Below are positions 1 through 5,432 of a DNA stretch of 5,433 bases, piece by piece. Within the stretch, counting starts at the first letter, position 1; every line of letters begins with the position of its first letter. The stretch spans positions 1-5,433 of the forward strand of contig DNLQ01000197.1 in the NCBI GenBank assembly GCA_003488415.1. Direction: 5' to 3'. Below the pieces are notes generated by a model. It ran no database searches, was not told where the DNA came from, and worked only from the letters and a program-made list of their open reading frames with translations. This DNA comes from Ruminococcus sp. GTDB taxonomy: Bacteria > Bacillota > Clostridia > Oscillospirales > Ruminococcaceae. The translations under genes were made by a program, and so were the position numbers.

Positions 1-2
1 GC

Positions 3-1961
3 GGAAACCTCGACCTCAATGTTAACGGCGAGTATTACCGTGGCATGATCACAGAGCCCCTTTGCCAGATGATAACTGCGGAAAAGGAAAAGACACTTAC
101 AATGCCTACCGGACAAACTCAGCACATGACCTTTGATCTTACCGACAATGAGATAGAATGGGACGAGAATTCATCCTGGGTATCATCTGTTACAAGGCTT
201 CCTGACAGCACCAATGATACACTTAACATTTTCATCTATCCCTCTGCTGATTCCAGAAACATAGCAGGAGTTGTTGTGGGAGTTGCGGCTCAGTACAGCC
301 TTCCCTCATCTAAGGCAATGCAGGTCAATCAGAACTCAATGAACGTATATGGAAGCGGAACAAGCGATGCGGTGTTCTATTATACCGGACTGCCAGCCAA
401 CAATATGCAGAATTTGACTGATCTGAAGGTCCGGTGCCGAAATGCCCGTATCCTGTTCGACCATGCACTTGTTCAGCAGGTAAGAGACGGCGTTGTGGTA
501 GCTAACTACATTGTGTTCTTGGGAGGTGCTTCAGCGCAGCTTGGATTGCGGGCAGCTCCTCAGAGCGGAACTACCGTTAGTGATCCCACTTGTCAGAAAA
601 TGCTGCTGGCCTTTGGTACAGATACCAAGGAGATGACCCTGTTCAACTCAGATACCAATGTCAATGATATTGCGGTATCTGTAAAGTACAAGTCAACACT
701 GGACCATGGCCTCAACGACTACTATTCGCCCTATGTATATCTTACAGATGTTGGCATAGGCAAGATCTCTCCCGGAATGATGGCGGAGATACCCTTAGAG
801 ATACCCTATCTGTCTGAGGTAACTGAATACTGGATCGTTTCATTTGGCAATATAACGGCAAATGTTGACGCAGCTCTTATCACCAACTACACCTACAGTT
901 CCAAGAACATTGACAGCAATGGAAAGACCGACCATGTAGGCCTAAATCAGACCGGCTGCTATAGCTTTGCACGGTCATATGCAGTCACCAACCAGATCAC
1001 TCCATGCAGCAGAACATCTGCGGATATTACCGGAAACGGCATCGTGGAGCTTGTGGATTTGGCGTTCACCACAGCTGAGGCAGAGGCTGGTATGGCCTCA
1101 GGAACTGATTCTCCGGTCCAGATGATAGTGACCTATTCTGACTCAAGTGCCGCTGTCCACAGCAGGCTCTTTGATGACATCCGGGAATACATCCAGATCA
1201 GTGACGAACAGACAAGAACAGAAGCAGAGGTCGACAGCAAGCAGTTCAAAGCCGGAAAAATATCAAGAGTACGTTTCTTCCTGCCGAACTGTGAGAACAT
1301 CGAGTCTATCAGGCTGATACCGAAAAATGATGAGGGTACGGCTTCATGGAGGCTTGCTAAGATCGAAGGCTCGCTGATGTTCGGGAATGTTGATCTTGAC
1401 CGTGTGATCGACCAGCAGATAACTCAGTCCGAAAACGGCATAGAGATAAAGTACACCAATGTATCCATGCGGACCTATGTCTACACAGGCGATAAGGGTG
1501 AATGGGTATTTGATCATTCTCACGGCACAGTTGTCGGATCTGAAAAATCAGCTGTAATAATGGTATATGTTGATGACGGATTTGATGTAAAGGCTGTATG
1601 GAACGTAGAAGGCCAGCCCGATGTTTCGGATACGACCCTGTTCAATATCACTTCGGATTCAGTAACATTTGTAGCTCCGAAGAACTCTTCATCGACTGTA
1701 CAGACCTATCAGATAACCATAACCTCACGGAAGAACAACGCATACAAGGACGTAATAACTGTATCTGTTCCAGTTCCGGAGCCGGAGAAGATCGAGCCTG
1801 CAACACATGAGGCCGGATCAAGCGATAGTAACACTCAAGAGAATGAAACTGAAAGCGTGCAGCAGCCTGCTGAAAGCACCACATCTCCTCAGGAAGAGAA
1901 CACCAACAACTCTGAGGAGACAACGGACTCAGCAGACAGCACGCAAAACGAAGAACAATAA
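3..1961 (+). CDS. Large probable surface protein with PLAT-like and Ig-like domains (5' partial)
   Basis: The reading frame is open to the left edge. The first in-window ATG (45) has no Shine-Dalgarno before it, so the gene almost certainly starts upstream; 652 residues are visible, numbered here from position 3. Residues 1-340 are beta-rich and unrecognised. Residues about 347-459 look like a PLAT/LH2 beta-sandwich: an opening strand, an AGMASGTDS turn, then an FKAG...RVRFFLP strand and IRLIPKNDEG followed by SWRLAKIEG (Trp449), which is the usual end pattern of that family. Residues about 476-593 resemble a bacterial Ig-like domain (Trp533, strand-rich, ending VITVSVPVPEP). Residues 597-652 are a low-complexity E/S/T/N/Q tail with no Lys or Arg. 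No LPXTG motif or C-terminal membrane helix is present; any signal peptide would lie outside the window. PLAT domains usually bind lipid or protein partners; a surface or periplasm-like location is inference. Gene 2 follows after 20 bases. The domain calls are by eye and the overall function is unknown. Confidence 0.85.
   Translation, partial: GNLDLNVNGEYYRGMITEPLCQMITAEKEKTLTMPTGQTQHMTFDLTDNEIEWDENSSWVSSVTRLPDSTNDTLNIFIYPSADSRNIAGVVVGVAAQYSLPSSKAMQVNQNSMNVYGSGTSDAVFYYTGLPANNMQNLTDLKVRCRNARILFDHALVQQVRDGVVVANYIVFLGGASAQLGLRAAPQSGTTVSDPTCQKMLLAFGTDTKEMTLFNSDTNVNDIAVSVKYKSTLDHGLNDYYSPYVYLTDVGIGKISPGMMAEIPLEIPYLSEVTEYWIVSFGNITANVDAALITNYTYSSKNIDSNGKTDHVGLNQTGCYSFARSYAVTNQITPCSRTSADITGNGIVELVDLAFTTAEAEAGMASGTDSPVQMIVTYSDSSAAVHSRLFDDIREYIQISDEQTRTEAEVDSKQFKAGKISRVRFFLPNCENIESIRLIPKNDEGTASWRLAKIEGSLMFGNVDLDRVIDQQITQSENGIEIKYTNVSMRTYVYTGDKGEWVFDHSHGTVVGSEKSAVIMVYVDDGFDVKAVWNVEGQPDVSDTTLFNITSDSVTFVAPKNSSSTVQTYQITITSRKNNAYKDVITVSVPVPEPEKIEPATHEAGSSDSNTQENETESVQQPAESTTSPQEENTNNSEETTDSADSTQNEEQ
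1041..1379 (+). other. PLAT/LH2-like domain within the first gene
   Basis: Residues about 347-459 of the partial protein. The order of elements fits PLAT: VELVDLAFTTAEAEAG, then a GTDSPVQMIVTY strand corresponding to the family's 'AGTDs.V.i.l' element, a charged middle section, FKAGKISRVRFFLP, and ESIRLIPKNDEG before SWRLAKIEGSL. The call rests on recalled family pattern, not a profile search. The DITGNG start resembles a dockerin loop but is better explained as the edge of this domain. Confidence 0.5.
1791..1958 (+). other. Low-complexity acidic tail without Lys/Arg
   Basis: The last 56 residues of the first gene consist almost only of E, D, S, T, N, Q, A and P, with one His and no Lys or Arg, and repeat short motifs such as QEEN, SEETT and TQNEEQ. 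This predicts an extended, disordered, strongly negative segment. It lacks a sortase motif, so it is not a standard wall-anchoring C terminus. It could be a spacer, a wall-spanning stalk, or a binding arm for a basic partner. Confidence 0.7.
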
Positions 1962-1981
1962 ATCACAGAGGTATACAGTAT

Positions 1982-2794
1982 ATGGATGATCTGCTCGTAA
2001 AACTAAAGAAATTTAGGGTACTGATAATAGTATTGGTGGTGCTTTTGGCAGCTGTCTCAATATCGCTGATATTAAGACGCTCCTTGAAGGAGACGCCGGT
2101 AGCTGAGACCCAGGAGCCCATTGGATATTTTACTGACACAGATCATCCTGTATACCTTACAAGCAGCGAAACTGAGCTTTCGCTCCGGCTTGAAAGCCAT
2201 GCAGAAGATGATCTTGCCTGGGAAGTTAGCTGCGACCTTGACAACAAGGTGATGATCCAGAACGATGAAGGCAGCAACGGGGAACTTGTGTCCGTTATCA
2301 AGCCCGGCTCTGCCGGATATGCGACCATAAGCTATACCCGCAGCGGAGAGATCGCAGGTGTCCCATACACATCAGTCAGCATAGATGTAGACGTAATAGT
2401 GTCAGAGGATGAGGAAAAACTGCTAACTATCCAGCTTTCTGATATTCGGCAGAATGTCAGCGACAGCGGTGCCCTTGATACTGACAGTCCATTCATTCTA
2501 AGCGGTGACAGAGTGATCCTGCCAAAGGGCGGTGATTGGACACTTGAGCCTTACGACCAGGAAAATGTTCCGGAAGGACTGTACCAGATCGGCCATGGAG
2601 TAGGCGACAACGGGATCCCATTTTATGTGGTAAGTATGGATACATCAGTCATGGTGTCAGATGACGGCTCAATATCGGAAAAAGCTATGGACAGCGTGCT
2701 TGTGCTGAAAAGTGAGCAGCTTGGCATAGAAAAAAAGCTCAAATGCAGAATGGATCCAACCAGATCATGGGTCCTGTATGTTGTGGAGGACTAG
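1982..2794 (+). CDS. Membrane-anchored protein with Ig-like extracytoplasmic domains
   Basis: 270 residues. The N terminus has a basic cytoplasmic stretch (K7, K9, K10, R12), a single hydrophobic segment at about residues 13-31 and then RRSLK. No signal-peptidase or lipobox site is obvious, so it is probably a single-pass anchor with the C terminus outside. Residues about 56-138 look like a bacterial Ig-like domain: strand LSLRL, LAWEVS with Trp80, then SVIKPGSAGYATISY, the familiar 'G.atI' end pattern. Residues about 143-270 form a second beta-rich region (GGDWTLEPYDQ, GLYQIGHG, SWVLYVVED) that I cannot assign. The start is supported by a weak CAGAGG at 1966-1971, 10 bases upstream. It begins 20 bases after the first gene and ends 3 bases before the next. 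A role as membrane tether or scaffold for the first protein is inference. The gene is real; its function is unknown. Confidence 0.9.
   Translation: MDDLLVKLKKFRVLIIVLVVLLAAVSISLILRRSLKETPVAETQEPIGYFTDTDHPVYLTSSETELSLRLESHAEDDLAWEVSCDLDNKVMIQNDEGSNGELVSVIKPGSAGYATISYTRSGEIAGVPYTSVSIDVDVIVSEDEEKLLTIQLSDIRQNVSDSGALDTDSPFILSGDRVILPKGGDWTLEPYDQENVPEGLYQIGHGVGDNGIPFYVVSMDTSVMVSDDGSISEKAMDSVLVLKSEQLGIEKKLKCRMDPTRSWVLYVVED
2785..2790 (+). promoter_or_regulatory. Ribosome binding site for the 2798 gene, inside the preceding gene
   Basis: GGAGGA lies 7 bases before the ATG at 2798 and within the last codons of the preceding gene, whose stop is at 2792-2794. The placement fixes the start and suggests that translation of the two genes is coupled. 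Confidence 0.8.
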
Positions 2795-2797
2795 ATC

Positions 2798-3343
2798 ATG
2801 GACAGCGAAGAGCAGTTTGAGTATAGTGAAACTGAAGCATTACCTGAGGAATTTGACGAAAAGACGCTAAAAAAGCTGCGCAAAGCAGAGCTGAAAAGGC
2901 TGGTCATGAGCGACCTGAGACAGAATGCTGACGGCTCACTTTCCTCAGGCAGGGGCTTGATATTAACGCCCTACGGCTTTGGTGACGGTGCGATGAATGT
3001 CATGATATTTGGCATAAAGGACAGAAAATTCCGATACCGTTCAACTCTGAAAAACCAGACTCAGAATTATTATCAGATCTCTAAAGCTATGCAAAAAACA
3101 GGTCATATCGTCAGCATGGATACAGCGCCGGACGCAGCGGTCTGCTATGTAAGACATATCGTGCTAAGGCCTGTGGTGCTGTTTTATGAGAACGATAGTG
3201 AGACAGACATAAATAATGTGGTGATCCATGCCTATTGCGGCAGATCGCCGCTGGCTTTCCTTGCAGTCAGACAGGCTGTGAAAAGGTTTGAAAAAGAGCT
3301 TCCCAAACAGATAAAGCGAGCAGCCTCAAAAGAACATTCCTGA
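2798..3343 (+). CDS. Uncharacterised probable cytoplasmic protein
   Basis: 181 residues, with no signal peptide or membrane segment, so probably cytoplasmic. The first 25 residues are strongly acidic (EEQFEYSETEALPEEFDEK) and are followed by a basic helix (KLRKAELKRL). The central part (about 45-150) alternates strands and helices: GRGLILTPYGFGDG, NVMIFGIKDRKFRYRS, AVCYVRHIVLRPVVLFYEN, NNVVIHAYCG. It ends with an amphipathic, basic helix (AVKRFEKELPKQIKRA). I do not recognise a family. The GGAGGA site at 2785-2790 and the 3-base spacing from the membrane-anchored gene make co-expression very likely, so it may be the cytoplasmic partner of that protein; this is inference. The charged ends suggest protein-protein contact. 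Confidence 0.88.
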   Translation: MDSEEQFEYSETEALPEEFDEKTLKKLRKAELKRLVMSDLRQNADGSLSSGRGLILTPYGFGDGAMNVMIFGIKDRKFRYRSTLKNQTQNYYQISKAMQKTGHIVSMDTAPDAAVCYVRHIVLRPVVLFYENDSETDINNVVIHAYCGRSPLAFLAVRQAVKRFEKELPKQIKRAASKEHS

Positions 3344-3380
3344 GAAAACGGCTGTTCTATGTGATCGGAAGTATCAAAAC

Positions 3381-3386
3381 AGGAGG
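3381..3386 (+). promoter_or_regulatory. Strong Shine-Dalgarno for the 3395 gene
   Basis: AGGAGG sits 8 bases before the ATG at 3395, an optimal arrangement and the best site in the window. It fixes the start and predicts that this gene is translated more strongly than its upstream neighbours. Confidence 0.85.
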
Positions 3387-3394
3387 GAATAATA

Positions 3395-4354
3395 ATGGCA
3401 CTAAGTTCAGACAATAACTCCAGAAGAGGTAAATATAATGAGATCTTGAATGACATCCATGATGCTATAGGAACAGATCTTGCGATCGCCGCCGGCGGAG
3501 ATGATGCCTTCAACGCATCTGAGTACGCATCTCTTGCCGAGCAGCTAAAGGAGCTGGATCAATGCCTGCGCTCTCCGGAGGATCATACGCCTGATGAGAT
3601 AAAGGAATGTATCGACAAGACTCTCGATGCTATCGAGAATTATTCAGCTCAGCCAAGCAGCGAGCTCAGCGGAAACAAAGAGCATCTGGAAATGGTGAAG
3701 AATGAACTGAATGACAAAAAATCGGACATTGACGAGATGTATGGCAGCTTTTCAAGCAAGGAAAGAAGACAGAAGGGCTGGGAAGCAGCCGAGGAAGCAG
3801 TCGAGAACGACCACCCGGAAAAGCCATTGGAGCTGGGAGAAGAGGTCAGCTTTGACGCATCACAGAAGTTTGATGAGATCGGCAGTCAGATCAGATCAAG
3901 TGTTTTAGGTCAGCCTGATTGTCCTCCCGGCACTGACATTGAGATGTTTTTTAATGAGCAGAAGGCAAAAATGGCCGAGTTTGCAGCTAAGACCCTGGCA
4001 GTTAGAATGATCGACCTGAGCATTAGGGATATGCAGCTGAGCTACTCCGGATCTAATGATCAGGAAACCAAAGGCATCAACGCCGAAATGCTTGGCAGCG
4101 AAAACATAAACAACGGTGCAGCCGAAATACAGGGGAGAGCGGATTTTGAACGAATGATGCAGGGCGTCCAGACCTGGGAGGACCTTAATGCCCTGAGAAA
4201 TCTTACGCTCAATAATAACGGCAGCGGACTTATAAATGAGTTGTCAAGAAGCAGCAAGAGCATTATCAACGAGGAGGATCAGGCAGAAAGAATGCGTGAA
4301 GCTCAGAAGGAGCTTGAACAGCGCAGGCATGACGACCCGGTAATGGGAATGTGA
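3395..4354 (+). CDS. Uncharacterised acidic, mostly helical soluble protein
   Basis: 319 residues, rich in E, D, K, N and Q, with no signal peptide or membrane helix. Long stretches look helical: EYASLAEQLKELDQCL, EIKECIDKTLDAIENY, NKEHLEMVKNELNDKKSDI, EQKAKMAEFAAKTLAVRM and a terminal charged helix, QAERMREAQKELEQRR, that could form a coiled coil. A short turn-rich segment (QPDCPPGTDIEMFF, about residues 174-187) separates two helical halves. The second half contains TWEDLNALRNLTLNNNGSG. I cannot assign a family. It lies 51 bases after the preceding gene, is probably the last gene of the operon, and carries its strongest ribosome binding site, so it may be needed in greater amount, for example as a structural subunit or secreted substrate. 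That is inference; a WXG-type small-substrate identity is not supported (too long, no WXG motif). Confidence 0.88.
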   Translation: MALSSDNNSRRGKYNEILNDIHDAIGTDLAIAAGGDDAFNASEYASLAEQLKELDQCLRSPEDHTPDEIKECIDKTLDAIENYSAQPSSELSGNKEHLEMVKNELNDKKSDIDEMYGSFSSKERRQKGWEAAEEAVENDHPEKPLELGEEVSFDASQKFDEIGSQIRSSVLGQPDCPPGTDIEMFFNEQKAKMAEFAAKTLAVRMIDLSIRDMQLSYSGSNDQETKGINAEMLGSENINNGAAEIQGRADFERMMQGVQTWEDLNALRNLTLNNNGSGLINELSRSSKSIINEEDQAERMREAQKELEQRRHDDPVMGM

Positions 4355-4448
4355 GATCCTTCGAGAATGTTTAGGTGCCGAAGAGCTTCCGACTGACCAG
4401 TATCCAGATCCGGCAGACAATACGAAAAAAAGGCAATGTCCTCCTTAG
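4344..4448 (+). pseudogene. Possible C-terminal remnant of a lost gene
   Basis: Starting just at the end of the preceding gene, in a different frame, about 30 codons read like a natural protein C terminus (LGAEELPTDQYPDPADNTKK) before a TAG. An in-frame stop lies at 4341-4343 and no start or Shine-Dalgarno is seen, so it cannot be expressed alone. It may be the tail of a gene whose 5' part was removed when the operon arrived, or a frameshifted extension of the preceding gene. The final codons overlap the terminator hairpin. The family is not recognised, and chance coding-like sequence remains possible. Confidence 0.25.
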
Positions 4449-4471
4449 ATGGAAGGCATTACCTTTATTTT
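4427..4471 (+). terminator. Bidirectional intrinsic terminator after the four-gene operon
   Basis: Arms at 4432-4444 and 4451-4463 pair over 13 positions (two C/A mismatches and one G-U on the + strand RNA) around the 6-base loop TTAGAT. TTTATTTT follows on the + side and seven consecutive A (4425-4431) precede. On the minus strand the two mismatches become G-U pairs and the hairpin is followed by seven U, so it should stop transcripts from both sides. It sits about 75 bases after the last operon gene. Confidence 0.65.
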
Positions 4472-4494
4472 ACTGGCAAGCTGCTCTTTGCTTT

Positions 4495-4650
4495 TCAATT
4501 TCCATAAGCAAACGTTTCTTTCAGTTTATTCATCGAGGCATTAACAGATCTATTTGTCGAATTAGGAAACATTGTCCTTCGTCAGACGTTCAAGCAGGGA
4601 TCTGATCAATGATACAACGTCGGATTTCATGCGATCTGTTAAGACGGAAA
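4495..4650 (-). pseudogene. Possible frameshifted small ORF remnant
   Basis: On the minus strand, one frame reads MKSDVVSLIRSLLERLTKDN and then stops at 4562-4564. The neighbouring frame, from an ATG at 4570-4572, reads MFPNSTNRSVNASMNKLKET then FAYGN and stops at 4495-4497. Joined by one frameshift near 4570 they would give a helical protein end of roughly 45 residues, finishing about 30 bases before a minus-strand terminator. No good ribosome binding site supports either half as an independent gene. It may be a decayed small gene or chance; the family is not recognised. Confidence 0.22.
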
Positions 4651-4660
4651 AATGATAAAA

Positions 4661-4693
4661 ATACTCCGCAGAGCAACACACTTTGCGGAGCAT
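4661..4693 (-). terminator. Intrinsic terminator-like hairpin, best on the minus strand
   Basis: CTCCGCAGAG (4664-4673) pairs with CTTTGCGGAG (4681-4690) over 10 positions with one G-U type pair around a 7-base loop. On the minus strand it is followed by TATTTTTATCATTTTT, a good U-rich run; on the + strand the following ATTCTATTGTT is weaker. It could end leftward transcription coming from the epimerase side or from the possible promoter at 4709-4737, and serve as a back-up stop for the + strand operon. Confidence 0.6.
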
Positions 4694-4708
4694 TCTATTG
4701 TTAAATAA

Positions 4709-4737
4709 AAAATAAGTGGCTGACAGGTTTTTGTCAA
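4709..4737 (-). promoter_or_regulatory. Possible sigma-A type promoter, minus strand
   Basis: On the minus strand TTGACA (complement of 4732-4737) is followed after exactly 17 bases by TATTTT (complement of 4709-4714): a perfect -35 box and a 4 of 6 match at -10. A short inverted repeat TGACA/TGTCA (4721-4725 and 4732-4736) overlaps the -35 and spacer and could be an operator. Transcription would start near 4702 and run directly into the 4661-4693 hairpin. Such matches occur by chance in A+T-rich DNA. Confidence 0.3.
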
Positions 4738-4787
4738 AAAGCAAGCCTGCAAATACCTGTTTTAAGCCATTTGTGAGCTCTAATCTT

Positions 4788-4805
4788 GAGGCGAGGGGAA
4801 TTGAA
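4788..4805 (-). repeat. tmRNA 3'-end-like segment, possible relic attachment site
   Basis: Read on the minus strand, TTCAATTCCCCTCGCCTC matches the recalled bacterial tmRNA (ssrA) 3' end TTCGATTCCCCTCGCCTC at 17 of 18 positions, that is the T-loop, 3' half of the T-stem and acceptor strand. The 5' half of the T-stem is missing and no CCA follows, so this is not a working RNA gene. The ssrA 3' end is a well-known integration site for tyrosine-recombinase elements, so a leftover att site is plausible. No integrase is in the window. Confidence 0.3.
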
Positions 4806-4831
4806 AAAGTAGAAGCACTTTTAGTGGTTTT

Positions 4832-4887
4832 TGCTAAATTGCGAAAATGGCTGTATTTCGCGGTATTTTACGATTTCGCTTTTAGCA
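4832..4887. repeat. Long imperfect inverted repeat in the A+T-rich spacer
   Basis: TGCTAAA (4832-4838) plus GCGAAA (4841-4846) pair with TTTCGC (4874-4879) plus TTTAGCA (4881-4887): 13 base pairs interrupted by a 2-by-1 internal loop, around a 27-base apical part. A second TTTCGC at 4856-4861 offers an alternative, shorter hairpin with the same 5' arm. No U-run follows closely on either strand, so it is not a typical terminator. Function unknown; a structured 3' region of the epimerase transcript is one option. Confidence 0.4.
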
Positions 4888-5051
4888 GCTTCAAGTGATT
4901 TTTGGCAGTTTTTGGTACAAATAAGTGGTAAACAAGTGGTTGGAATACGTTTTTTTCTGAAAAAACGAATCAGAATTGCCACAATTTCCTTCAAAATATT
5001 GTATGCCAAAATCGACTTTTTGTCACGAAAATCTATCTGCGAACATTACGA

Positions 5052-5432
5052 TTATTTATAATATTCAGCATACCACTGAGCGAAATTTTTCAGACCTTCA
5101 CGAATACCGATTGTCGGACGGAAGCCGTAGTCAGCTTCCAAAGCGGAAGAGTCTGCATAGGTCACAGGTACATCTCCGGGCTGCATTCCGACGAGCTCTC
5201 TGTGTGCCTCAAAATCGTAGTCAGATGGAAGAACACCTGCGTTCACAAGCTCCTCCTGCAATGTGCTGATGTAGTCAAGCAGGTTCTCAGGAGTACCGCC
5301 GCCGATGTTATACACTGCATAAGGGGGGAGGGGGAGTCCGTCCTCGCCATTCTGCTTCTTCGGAGCTCCTTGCATTACACGATAAACTCCTTCAACAATA
5401 TCATCAATGTAGGTGAAATCGCGCTTGCAGTT
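5052..5432 (-). CDS. NAD-dependent UDP-sugar epimerase, likely UDP-glucuronate 4-epimerase (C-terminal part)
   Basis: The frame is open at the right edge, so only the last 126 residues of a family of usually 330-360 are present; the NAD-binding Rossmann half and the catalytic Tyr-x-x-x-Lys are outside the window. Visible are the conserved RDFTYIDDIVEGV segment, an insert with DGLPLPPYAVYNIGGGTPENLLDY, then MQPGDVPVTYADSSALEADY and GFRPTIGIREGLKNFAQWY near the end. This set is characteristic of extended short-chain dehydrogenase/reductase epimerases of the UDP-glucuronate 4-epimerase group, which interconvert UDP-glucuronate and UDP-galacturonate in the cytoplasm for capsule or exopolysaccharide precursors. 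UDP-glucose 4-epimerase is less likely because the MQPGDVPVTYAD form is typical of the glucuronate group. It converges on the + strand operon, with about 700 bases between them; no functional link is evident. Confidence 0.92.
   Translation of the reverse strand, partial: NCKRDFTYIDDIVEGVYRVMQGAPKKQNGEDGLPLPPYAVYNIGGGTPENLLDYISTLQEELVNAGVLPSDYDFEAHRELVGMQPGDVPVTYADSSALEADYGFRPTIGIREGLKNFAQWYAEYYK

Larger units (their letters stand above)
4691..5051. other. A+T-rich intergenic region with no convincing gene
   Basis: Short open frames occur on both strands but lack ribosome binding sites, overlap one another and give no protein-like sequence. Beyond the possible promoter, the tmRNA-like segment and the inverted repeat listed separately, there is an 8-bp A/T stem at 4948-4967 and a 10-base direct repeat AAATAAGTGG (4710-4719, 4919-4928). 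The base composition is visibly richer in A+T than the operon. Confidence 0.7.

Noticed and set aside
1020..1064. DITGNGIVELVDL resembles a dockerin calcium-binding loop
   Set aside because: Only one copy is present, two of the usual Asp/Asn ligand positions differ, there is no second repeat, and the segment fits better as the first strand of the PLAT-like domain.
3331..3358. AGAACA/TGTTCT inverted repeat between the third and fourth genes
   Set aside because: The stem has only 6 bp with a 16-base gap and no U-run; the genes on each side appear to be cotranscribed.
3395..4354. The last gene as a type VII (WXG100/LXG) secretion substrate
   Set aside because: It is helical and acidic, but I see no WXG or LXG motif at the expected position, and the length does not fit WXG100.
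4375..4605. 76-codon + strand frame beginning with GTG
   Set aside because: It has no ribosome binding site, runs through the terminator hairpin and gives a composition unlike a natural protein.
4710..4928. Direct repeat AAATAAGTGG (4710-4719 and 4919-4928) as borders of a small mobile element
   Set aside because: It is only 10 bases in A+T-rich DNA, there are no terminal inverted repeats next to the copies, and the enclosed sequence has no transposase.
4948..4967. CGTTTTTT/AAAAAACG hairpin as a terminator for the epimerase
   Set aside because: The stem is almost entirely A/T and no U-run follows it on the minus strand, so it would be a poor terminator.
5057..5062. TATAAT on the + strand near the epimerase end as a promoter
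   Set aside because: There is no -35 box at a suitable distance, and it would fire rightward into the opposite strand of the epimerase gene.
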